A stretch of 48,605 nucleotides of DNA from Cyanobacteria bacterium OH_CBB_238 (GTDB taxonomy: Bacteria; Cyanobacteriota; Vampirovibrionia; Gastranaerophilales; Gastranaerophilaceae). Position numbers and translations under genes: made by a program. The notes under the pieces were generated by a model. It made no database searches, had not been told where the DNA came from, and was given only the letters and a program-made list of their open reading frames with translations. Below are positions 42,474 through 48,605 of this stretch, piece by piece. The stretch is taken from the NCBI GenBank assembly GCA_023409995.1, contig JAEYQN010000078.1, positions 1-48,605 on the forward strand, given 5' to 3'. Every line of letters begins with the position of its first letter. Position 1 is the stretch's first letter.

Positions 42474-42545
42474 AATTATGCCTGATAAAAAATAAAAAAT
42501 AGACCTATAAATATAGGATATTTAAAGAGAAGAATTAAGTAATTT

Positions 42546-42767
42546 TTACACAGTCGAATAATCCCAAATGTATATACCGCCACAGTAGCTACAAACAGCA
42601 TGGTGGTTCATAAAAGACAAATCAGGGATAAACGTATACCCATCCACAGTAATTTGAATGTTTCCCGACTGATTATATTTTTTTTCAAACGACTTTCCGC
42701 CGTTGTAATCAGGGCTAAACATAAGCTCAAATTTATCAATGGACTGGCATTTTTTACATTTAAACAT
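42546..42767 (-). CDS. Small zinc-ribbon-like protein
   Basis: A 73-residue protein with CKKC at the N-terminus and CSYC near the C-terminus, spaced about 55 residues apart with beta-rich sequence between (GNIQITVDGYTFIP). This is the layout of a zinc ribbon. It starts 8 bases after the membrane protein gene ends, so the two are likely co-transcribed. ATG 42767 is used; a TTG sits one codon upstream. Function unknown. Confidence 0.65.
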   Translation of the reverse strand: MFKCKKCQSIDKFELMFSPDYNGGKSFEKKYNQSGNIQITVDGYTFIPDLSFMNHHAVCSYCGGIYIWDYSTV

Positions 42768-42775
42768 CAAGTGTG

Positions 42776-43762
42776 CTAAGAACTTTCCTTTTTGGGTTTT
42801 CGCATAATTTTTTTAAGTTCGGCTCTGCCATCAAGTTTCGTCGCTTTTCTATTTTCTTCAATTTTTTCGTCGTCTAAATACTTATACCATAGGGTGCAAG
42901 CACAACTTCTTAAAGGAAGAGTAAAACCAATAACAGCAGAAGAAATTCCGGTTGAAACTATCAACCTTGCAAGTTCAAGCGGCTCTATATTAAATTTGGG
43001 CGAATAGACCTGAATAGTTTGATTTACAGCATCAATAGGCAACAAATTTACAAATTTTTCAACAGCTCCTGCAAGATAATAGATTACATTAATTTCGTCA
43101 AACGCCCAGACAATAACATTTGGCAATAAGACAAACGTTAATCCAAATAAAAGGACCAACAATATACTAGTTGCCCAGAAATTGTCTTTTATTAACATGA
43201 AACTGCGTTTTATAGCAAAGATCGGCCCTGCATTTTCTTCAAGCGCAAAAACCTGAAAGGTCAAACAAGAGTAAACAATAAACGCAATTAAAATCACCCA
43301 TACAAATGGAATTGATCCAATAAGATATATGAAGCTCATTACAAAAAGTAAAAGTATATAATTAAATAATCTTCTTTTTATAAGTTCATCGTGGACTTTT
43401 GTATCCAATATTTTATTTTTACTTTTTGCTGTAAGATTATTTGCTAAAGAATTTAATGAAGAAAGAGCTATTAAATAATCATATATTGATTTACATAAAA
43501 GAAAAAATACAGGCAAAGTAAGCAAGAGAAGCAAAGACAACGTAACCAATATATTGTCAAACAAAGGGTTAGTTCTGGCTAAATTTGGAATATTTTCAGC
43601 ATATAAATATGTTATAAAAAATATTAAAACTATGCCAACCAACTGCCCTAGAACAGGGAACGCCATATATTTCAAAAAATTATCTAAATTTCTAAAATAT
43701 ATTGCAATTCCAGAAAAGAAAATATTTATAACGTCTAAATACTTATTACTATTTTTTTTCAT
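42776..43762 (-). CDS. Multi-span membrane protein of unknown function
   Basis: A 328-residue integral membrane protein with about six hydrophobic segments: near 35-57, 70-90, 135-175 (two, closely spaced), 198-220 and 270-290. The middle part FALEENAGPIFAIKRSFMLIKDNFW resembles the glycerophosphoryl-diester-phosphodiesterase membrane-domain/DUF975-like families, where a conserved helix precedes the fifth span; this is a weak match. The C-terminus is a charged cytosolic tail (ENRKATKLDGRAELKKIM). The small zinc-ribbon gene follows it closely. No transporter motif is visible. Confidence 0.7.
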   Translation of the reverse strand: MKKNSNKYLDVINIFFSGIAIYFRNLDNFLKYMAFPVLGQLVGIVLIFFITYLYAENIPNLARTNPLFDNILVTLSLLLLLTLPVFFLLCKSIYDYLIALSSLNSLANNLTAKSKNKILDTKVHDELIKRRLFNYILLLFVMSFIYLIGSIPFVWVILIAFIVYSCLTFQVFALEENAGPIFAIKRSFMLIKDNFWATSILLVLLFGLTFVLLPNVIVWAFDEINVIYYLAGAVEKFVNLLPIDAVNQTIQVYSPKFNIEPLELARLIVSTGISSAVIGFTLPLRSCACTLWYKYLDDEKIEENRKATKLDGRAELKKIMRKPKKESS

Positions 43763-43882
43763 AAATCTCTCTTACTTTTTTATTTAATGCAAATCAAAAA
43801 CAAATAATGCTGTAGCATATTTTTTGTAATAACATATTATTATAAATTTTATATTTTTTAAATAGCAAGAAACTCTGGATAG

Positions 43883-44518
43883 ATGAAACAAAATACTACT
43901 GAGATAATTAGATCATTAGAAGAATTTGATTTTTTTGATACTGTTGATTTACATATACATTCAACATGTTCTGATGGGAAAATGAGTCCGGAAGAAATAC
44001 TTAAACAAGCCGAAACGAAGGGCTTAAAGTATATTTCTATATGTGACCATAACACATTAGATGCATATTCTAAGTCAGAAATACTAAACAACAAAATGAT
44101 TATATCAGGCATAGAATTTGATTGTTGGTACAAAGGAATTTTAATACACATATTGGGTTATGGCTTTGATGTAAACAATGAAGAGCTGCTATCATTGTGT
44201 GCAAAAAACAAATCGGGAACCGAATCAGATTTGGTAAGATTTTTCTCATATAGACACCCTAAAAAAGTTATTAATGCAATAAAAAACGCTGGCGGAATAG
44301 CAATTTTAGCTCACCCTGCGTGCTATTGGGCAATATCTTTAGATGATTTTATTTCAAAACTAATAAATATGGGATTAGATGGCATCGAAGTATATTATCC
44401 TTATAAAAGACACCGTGGGATAATAAAATTTCACCTTGCAAGTGCAGTAAAAAGAATAGCCCAAAAATATGGCATAATTCAGACTGGTGGATCAGATTCG
44501 CATGGAACTATTTTGTAG
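43883..44518 (+). CDS. Compact PHP-domain phosphoesterase
   Basis: A 211-residue PHP protein, paralogous to the one at 28996. Ligand motifs are all kept: DLHIHSTCSDG, SICDHNTLD, the Glu of GIEFD with HILGYGF, ILAHPAC, and TGGSDSHGT. The roughly 90-residue insert between the Glu and the AHP motif is cut to about 40, and the protein stops two residues after the last motif, where the paralogue runs on for about 30. It could be a natural minimal form or a 3'-truncated copy. Its last 11 bases overlap the end of the convergent TPR gene. Substrate unknown. Confidence 0.82.
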   Translation: MKQNTTEIIRSLEEFDFFDTVDLHIHSTCSDGKMSPEEILKQAETKGLKYISICDHNTLDAYSKSEILNNKMIISGIEFDCWYKGILIHILGYGFDVNNEELLSLCAKNKSGTESDLVRFFSYRHPKKVINAIKNAGGIAILAHPACYWAISLDDFISKLINMGLDGIEVYYPYKRHRGIIKFHLASAVKRIAQKYGIIQTGGSDSHGTIL

Positions 44519-45065
44519 TTCGATAATCTTCTGTCCTATTTAACATATATGATCGCACTGCCTTAGTTATAACCAAATTTGGTTCTTTGTTACAAAATTC
44601 ATCCAAAATCATAATCCCGGTTGCCAATTGTCCTTTTTTTATATATAACAACCCAACTACAATCTGATTTAGAGGATTATCTTTTTTTGCCTTATACTCT
44701 TTAAGCTTTGCATCCATATTTCCATTGCACTTAAACGCGGAGACCAAATTTAAATAATACTGAAAGTTAAGAGGGTTTTGAATAACAGCCCTTTCAAAAC
44801 AGGTTTGTGCTTTTTGAGGATAACCTATTATCAGATAGACTCTTCCCAAATTATTATAATAGACCGCTGTAGCTTGAGTATTAGGATTCAGTTGAATAGC
44901 AATTTCAAACTCTTTTATTGCACTGAAGTAATCAAATTCTCTCATATGATTAACCCCAATATTGTTATGCATATAAGCGTTTTTTTCAGCATCAATTGCA
45001 ACAACTGCAGCAATATTTAGAAAGAAAATAATAAATATTAATAAATTCAATAGAATTTTTTTCAT
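44508..45065 (-). CDS. TPR protein with signal peptide
   Basis: A 185-residue exported or membrane-tethered TPR protein. Residues 1-24 are a hydrophobic signal (KKILLNLLIFIIFFLNIAAVVA). Then come about three TPR units: NNIGVNHMREFDYFSAIKEFEIAIQLNP, YYNNLGRVYLIIGYPQKAQTCFERAVIQNP, YLNLVSAFKCNG, and a degenerate fourth, LLYIKKGQLATGIMILDEFC. Such proteins usually act as scaffolds. It overlaps the stop of the MBL-fold gene by 4 bases (ATGA), so translation is coupled to it. Confidence 0.8.
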   Translation of the reverse strand: MKKILLNLLIFIIFFLNIAAVVAIDAEKNAYMHNNIGVNHMREFDYFSAIKEFEIAIQLNPNTQATAVYYNNLGRVYLIIGYPQKAQTCFERAVIQNPLNFQYYLNLVSAFKCNGNMDAKLKEYKAKKDNPLNQIVVGLLYIKKGQLATGIMILDEFCNKEPNLVITKAVRSYMLNRTEDYRTTK

Positions 45066-46009
45066 AAAAGACGGATTTCATCACCTTCTTTTGAGATAAA
45101 GCAGTTACTATACTGTTGTTGATAATATTTTTCTATATTAGACAACTTTTCATCATCATATGAAGTATCCAAGTGAAAAAATGCAAGCTTATGCGCTTGT
45201 GACAATTTTGCATTTTCAATTGCCATCTCAAAAGTAGAGTGCCCAAAACCTTGTTTAGCGCTTACCGGAGACAAATAGTCTTCACTTGTATATTGGCTAT
45301 CATGAATTAATAAATTAGTATTACGAGCAAAAATCCCAAGTCTCTTATCTCCACCAACAAAGCTTTCTTTATCTGAAGCATACACAATAGATTTATCCTT
45401 ATATGCTATTTTATAAATCATAACTCCATTTTGTGGGTGAGAGTTAGATTTTAAACAGCTGATTAAAACCTCCTCATCTTTAGGATACAAATCATCTTGA
45501 GAATCAATTCTTTTTATCACAGGATCACTATATGGATCTTTAAATAGAATCACATCAGAATCAGAAATATTAATAATATCAATGTCTGAGGTTATATCAT
45601 ATAAATTCAATGGGAATGATTTTCCATATAATAATTCTGATAAATTTTCTTCCAGGCTTTCTTCATAATCACTAAATCCAAAAACATTTAGTTTGGTTGT
45701 AAGTACGTTAGATGGCTTAAAGAACGTCAGCCCATGTATATGGTCTTGATGTATATGGCTCAATAATATTGTTGCTTTTATTTGTTTTCTTGCAAACAAT
45801 TCATCAGCTGAAGCAATGTGATTTCGAATTAACTCATCTCCAAGAGAAATAATCCCAGTTCCTGCATCTAAAATTATCAAATGACCGCCTACATTTACCT
45901 CAACACAAGAAGTATTTCCACCATATTTTAAAAACCTTGCATTCGGAGTTGGATGAGAACCTCTAACGCCCCTAAACTTTACCGAAAAACCATGTTGAAT
46001 ATCGCTCAT
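45062..46009 (-). CDS. Metallo-beta-lactamase fold hydrolase (phosphodiesterase-like)
   Basis: An MBL-fold protein of 315 residues. The start FSVKFRGVRGSHPTPNARFLKYGGNTSCVEV is typical of a group with cyclic-nucleotide phosphodiesterase-like members. The metal site is ILLSHIHQDHIHGL (H-x-H-x-D-H), with further ligands in NSHPQNGVMIYKI, VYASDKE and AFFHLDTS, and GFGHSTFE in between. ATG 46009 is preferred over a TTG upstream because GAGGG lies 5 bases before it. Substrate unknown; cyclic nucleotide or small phosphodiester is possible. It overlaps the TPR gene by 4 bases. Confidence 0.85.
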   Translation of the reverse strand: MSDIQHGFSVKFRGVRGSHPTPNARFLKYGGNTSCVEVNVGGHLIILDAGTGIISLGDELIRNHIASADELFARKQIKATILLSHIHQDHIHGLTFFKPSNVLTTKLNVFGFSDYEESLEENLSELLYGKSFPLNLYDITSDIDIINISDSDVILFKDPYSDPVIKRIDSQDDLYPKDEEVLISCLKSNSHPQNGVMIYKIAYKDKSIVYASDKESFVGGDKRLGIFARNTNLLIHDSQYTSEDYLSPVSAKQGFGHSTFEMAIENAKLSQAHKLAFFHLDTSYDDEKLSNIEKYYQQQYSNCFISKEGDEIRLL

Positions 46010-46059
46010 ACCAACCCTCAATTACAGTTATAACCAGTATAATGATACGTTATTTAAGA

Positions 46060-47004
46060 CTATTTGTCTATAACAACAGTTGTTGTTCTATCAGACTCTT
46101 CACCATAATAACTTGAACTTCCCAATGTCATTAACTTGGCTTTTGTTTGTATGTTTTTCAAACCGGTTTCTTTAAATTCAAAGTTAAACACAGCTTTATC
46201 TTTTGAATTAGTGACCGTTACAAGCCTAAAGGCATTAGGATAGCTAACTAAGGCAGGCGAAGCAACATGAAGAATATTTCCTTTTTTAACTATCTTGGTA
46301 GTATGGTAGTGACCCGCGAAAATTGCTATCGGATTTTTATATTTTGCCAAAACGCAATTAAATTCATCAGCATTCAATATTCTATGATGAGAAGCAGGAA
46401 ATGGCTCTAACAGGGGAAAGTGAATGAATAAAAGAACGACATCATGCTTGGATTCATTCAACTGAGAATCTAGCCACTTCAACTCTTCTCCTGATATTTT
46501 TCCATTTGAAATATAGCCAACATCACTCGCTCCATCCAAAACAATTACCTTAAAACCCTTTTTAGGAGTAAAAGAATAATATAGCTTGTCATATTTATAA
46601 CAAGGATTATCTTGAGCTAGCATTTCGATCAATTCTTGTTTGGTCAAATGATTTCCGCTTGCAGTATCATGATTCCCTACTGCGTAATACCAAGGATATT
46701 TTAATCTGTTCAAAATAGATATTGTTTCTTTAGCAGAATCTACTATTGGCTGATCAATAAGATCACCCGTAACCATCACAAAATTAAGATTTTCAAGGCA
46801 GTTAATCTGATTGACAGCGTCTAACAAAAGTTCTTTTGAATGTGAAAGAAGTTTGTATGTAGTATCTAATCTTGTAGTTGAATAATGAACATCTGAAAGT
46901 TGTGCAAATCTAACAGTACTTGATTTCGACGGTAAAGAATTAAATATAAAAATAAATACAGCAACCACAAAAGCAACAAAAATATTATTTAAAAAGCCCT
47001 TCAT
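46060..47004 (-). CDS. Exported calcineurin-like metallophosphoesterase
   Basis: A 314-residue calcineurin-type phosphoesterase with an N-terminal hydrophobic segment (about 7-22, NIFVAFVVAVFIFIF) acting as signal or anchor. The five metal blocks are complete: QLSDVHYS, MVTGDLIDQ, AVGNHDTAS, LLFIHFPLL, and AGHYHTTK. It therefore probably acts outside the cytoplasm on phosphodiesters or phosphomonoesters. GAGG precedes the ATG. It is divergent from the MFS gene and shares an upstream region containing a strong palindrome. The MBL and TPR genes follow in the same direction. Confidence 0.88.
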   Translation of the reverse strand: MKGFLNNIFVAFVVAVFIFIFNSLPSKSSTVRFAQLSDVHYSTTRLDTTYKLLSHSKELLLDAVNQINCLENLNFVMVTGDLIDQPIVDSAKETISILNRLKYPWYYAVGNHDTASGNHLTKQELIEMLAQDNPCYKYDKLYYSFTPKKGFKVIVLDGASDVGYISNGKISGEELKWLDSQLNESKHDVVLLFIHFPLLEPFPASHHRILNADEFNCVLAKYKNPIAIFAGHYHTTKIVKKGNILHVASPALVSYPNAFRLVTVTNSKDKAVFNFEFKETGLKNIQTKAKLMTLGSSSYYGEESDRTTTVVIDK

Positions 47005-47075
47005 TTAATACCTCTAAACATATCTCCTCGATTCAATATTAACATAAATTTTAAGCAGCAGTATAATAATAAGAG

Positions 47076-47109
47076 TTTAAAGAAAATTCTTTAAAATAAG
47101 TTGTATAAT
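47076..47109 (+). promoter_or_regulatory. Palindromic operator plus -10 box for MFS gene
   Basis: TTTAAAGAA-AA-TTCTTTAAA (47076-47095) is a perfect 9-2-9 palindrome. A perfect TATAAT follows at 47104-47109, so the palindrome covers the expected -35 position, the usual place for a repressor site. It could also act on the divergent phosphoesterase gene. Confidence 0.55.
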
Positions 47110-47153
47110 TATATAGTTGGAAATTAAATTTGTAATGAGGAATTACAAAAACC

Positions 47154-48443
47154 GTGAAAGACAAAATATTCTCTACATTTAGGGCATTAAGACATAAAAA
47201 TTACTCATTATTTTTTATTGGACAATGCATTTCACTAGTTGGAACCTGGATACAACAGATAGCAACAAGCTGGCTTGTTTATAGATTAACAGGCTCTGCG
47301 CTTCTAATGGGGTTAATCGTTTTCACAGGTTCAATTCCTTCATTGATTATTTCTCCCTTCGCAGGCGTATTCATAGATAGAATCAACAAATACAAAGGTC
47401 TTTTAATAATCCAGACTATATTTATGCTAGAAATATTTATCCTGGCAATGCTGGCACTGTCAGGAAGCATACAAGTTTGGCACATAATAATTTTAAGTAT
47501 AATTATAGGAATAACAGCAGCAATAGATATGCCATTAAGACAATCATTTGTGGTTCAGCTTGTGGACGACCCCAATGATTTAAGCAACGCCATTTCACTA
47601 AATTCATCAATGTTCAATCTTGCCAGACTGATAGGTCCAGCGATTGCTGGAGTCTTGATTGCAGCAGTTGGAGAAGGAGTATGTTTCTTAATTGATTCAT
47701 TGAGTTATATTGCTGTATTAAGTGCCTTATTTATGATGAAAATAAAATATATTCCTAACCGCAAAACCTCTGACAAAAAACTTTTAGACGAGTTTAAAGA
47801 AGGAATAAAATACACTGCAAATTTTCCAATAATAAAGAATTCATTACTATACCTTGCATTAGCCAGCTTTATAGGAATGTCTTATCCTGTACTTATGCCC
47901 ATATTTGCAAAAGAAGTACTTGGTGGTAATGCACAAACATTGGGGTGGTTAATGAGTGCCTCTGGGTGTGGAGCATTAGTTGGGGCACTTCATTTAGCAT
48001 CACAAAAGAGAATATCAAGATTCAAAATATTTATATTAATTGCATCCATATTGTTTGGTTTGGCAATGTGTGGACTCACTTTTACACGGAATCTTCATAT
48101 ATCGCTCGTATTTTTGTTCATAATTGGTTTTGGAATGGTCACAATAATGGCTTCTTGCAACACGATAATCCAACACTATGTTGATGAAAGCAAAAGAGGT
48201 CGGGTAATGAGTTTATATGCAATGGCGTTTATTGGAACAGCGCCCATTGGAAGTTTGGTTGAGGGGGCTATTGCAGAAAAAATAGGGTTACCTTTAACCT
48301 TTATGATAAATGGATTATCAATGTTGATTGCCGCATTAATTTTCAGGAGCAAGCTTGACACATTCAACCCAAAGAATAAAAAACTTTCATTTAATAAATC
48401 TATTATTGACGAAAAAGTAACTCCATCGTTTCCTATAGAATAG
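47154..48443 (+). CDS. MFS transporter (EntS/MFS_3-type exporter)
   Basis: A 429-residue major facilitator with an export-type layout like EntS and related small-molecule exporters. The start FRALRHKNYSLFFIGQCISLVGTWIQQIATSWLVYRLTGSALLMGL is the family hallmark. Loop 2-3 is AGVFIDRINKYKGLL, with the G-x-x-x-D-R-x-x-R/K signature in variant form, and helix 4-5 has MPLRQSFVVQLVDDPNDLSNAISLNSS. Later helices include MVTIMASCNTIIQHYVDESKRGRVMSLYAMAF. About 11-12 spans. The start is GTG 47154 with GAGG 13 bases upstream, a long spacing. A palindromic operator precedes it. Substrate unknown. Confidence 0.9.
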   Translation: MKDKIFSTFRALRHKNYSLFFIGQCISLVGTWIQQIATSWLVYRLTGSALLMGLIVFTGSIPSLIISPFAGVFIDRINKYKGLLIIQTIFMLEIFILAMLALSGSIQVWHIIILSIIIGITAAIDMPLRQSFVVQLVDDPNDLSNAISLNSSMFNLARLIGPAIAGVLIAAVGEGVCFLIDSLSYIAVLSALFMMKIKYIPNRKTSDKKLLDEFKEGIKYTANFPIIKNSLLYLALASFIGMSYPVLMPIFAKEVLGGNAQTLGWLMSASGCGALVGALHLASQKRISRFKIFILIASILFGLAMCGLTFTRNLHISLVFLFIIGFGMVTIMASCNTIIQHYVDESKRGRVMSLYAMAFIGTAPIGSLVEGAIAEKIGLPLTFMINGLSMLIAALIFRSKLDTFNPKNKKLSFNKSIIDEKVTPSFPIE

Positions 48444-48491
48444 CTAAGAGCCAAGCACATGACATCATGTTAAATACGGCTCAGAAACGCC

Positions 48492-48605
48492 TCATTCTGC
48501 TGTTGTAGAAGAAGATGTTTCTGAAGAGTCCAAAGGCGTTGAAGAGTTATAAGCATCAGGACTCATACCGTAATAACGATTTTGTCTGTGTGAAGTATTA
48601 TCAGT
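48492..48605 (-). CDS. C-terminal end of an unidentified Ser/Thr-rich protein
   Basis: Reading the minus strand from the window end, an open frame of 37 codons ends in TGA at 48494-48492. The visible part is polar (TDNTSHRQNRYYGMSPDAYN, then a Ser/Thr/Glu-rich tail). It converges with the MFS gene, with a hairpin-forming gap between (GAGCC at 48449 with GGCTC at 48479). The gene continues beyond the window and cannot be identified. Confidence 0.5.
   Translation of the reverse strand, partial: TDNTSHRQNRYYGMSPDAYNSSTPLDSSETSSSTTAE

Noticed and set aside
43805..43828. Possible terminator at ATGC-TGTA-GCAT before a T run
   Set aside because: Only a 4-bp stem, and no gene ends there on the plus strand.
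1..48605. CRISPR arrays, insertion sequences, prophage or toxin-antitoxin pairs
   Set aside because: No regularly spaced repeats, transposase or integrase motifs, or paired small genes of known toxin families were found.

Overview
This is an AT-rich bacterial chromosome segment with dense, mostly short-spaced genes. The mix points to a diderm, anaerobic, possibly motile bacterium. An Skp/OmpH-like periplasmic chaperone and a MotB with a peptidoglycan-binding domain suggest an outer membrane. Pyruvate phosphate dikinase, a CoA-enzyme activase relative and a methionine gamma-lyase family protein suggest anaerobic metabolism. The whole set best fits the non-photosynthetic Cyanobacteriota (Vampirovibrionia, formerly Melainabacteria; gut order Gastranaerophilales). 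That placement is inferred from gene content and protein style; there is no rRNA in the window to test it.

Layout. 0-4.8 kb: the end of a CMP-sugar synthetase gene, a secreted lytic transglycosylase, an NrtR-like Nudix regulator, a winged-helix protein, a DUF2229 CoA-enzyme activase-like protein and a FliA-type sigma factor. 4.8-11.1 kb (minus strand): der-plsY-malic enzyme, translationally coupled by shared stop/start bases; motA-motB; a spermidine synthase-like protein. 11.2-19.6 kb: lysS, HU, DAHP synthase (minus), Skp-like chaperone, pyrimidine-nucleoside phosphorylase, an RpoD-like sigma factor, a PAS histidine kinase and a MalK-type ATPase. 19.6-25.5 kb: methionine gamma-lyase family protein (minus), then LCP-nitroreductase-hisG-mazG in one run, then an HDOD protein (minus). 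25.6-32.3 kb (minus): ppdK, then rny-ymdB-PHP-pseudopilin, which looks like an RNA-turnover operon. A tRNA-Leu(UAA) follows at 32.6 kb.

33.4-42.8 kb is the lineage-specific part apart from ftsZ. It holds a two-domain M16 peptidase, a protein with a WCT segment and 20-residue repeats, a Ser/Thr-rich coiled-coil protein, a degenerate phosphatase-like protein, small Cys proteins and an unknown. Several of these otherwise unrelated proteins carry the same short motif, [IV]-[SYA]-F-[GK]-[GSK], mostly close to the N-terminus. It also recurs at the junction between the two halves of the M16 protein. This is my best candidate for an undescribed system, perhaps a sorting or anchoring tag. 42.8-48.6 kb: a membrane protein, three phosphoesterases of unrelated folds (PHP, metallo-beta-lactamase, calcineurin-like) with a TPR protein, an MFS exporter behind a perfect palindromic operator, and the tail of an unidentified minus-strand gene.

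Regulation visible in the sequence includes promoters for HU, the Skp-like gene, motA and ftsZ; a structured ftsZ leader starting close to its predicted transcription start; a hairpin able to cover the ribosome-binding region of the RpoD-like sigma gene; and nine hairpin terminators. Several signalling or enzyme families appear in degenerate form: the kinase H-box, the Nudix box, the phosphatase CX5R loop and the aminopropyltransferase aspartate. No CRISPR array, insertion sequence, prophage or rRNA was seen.
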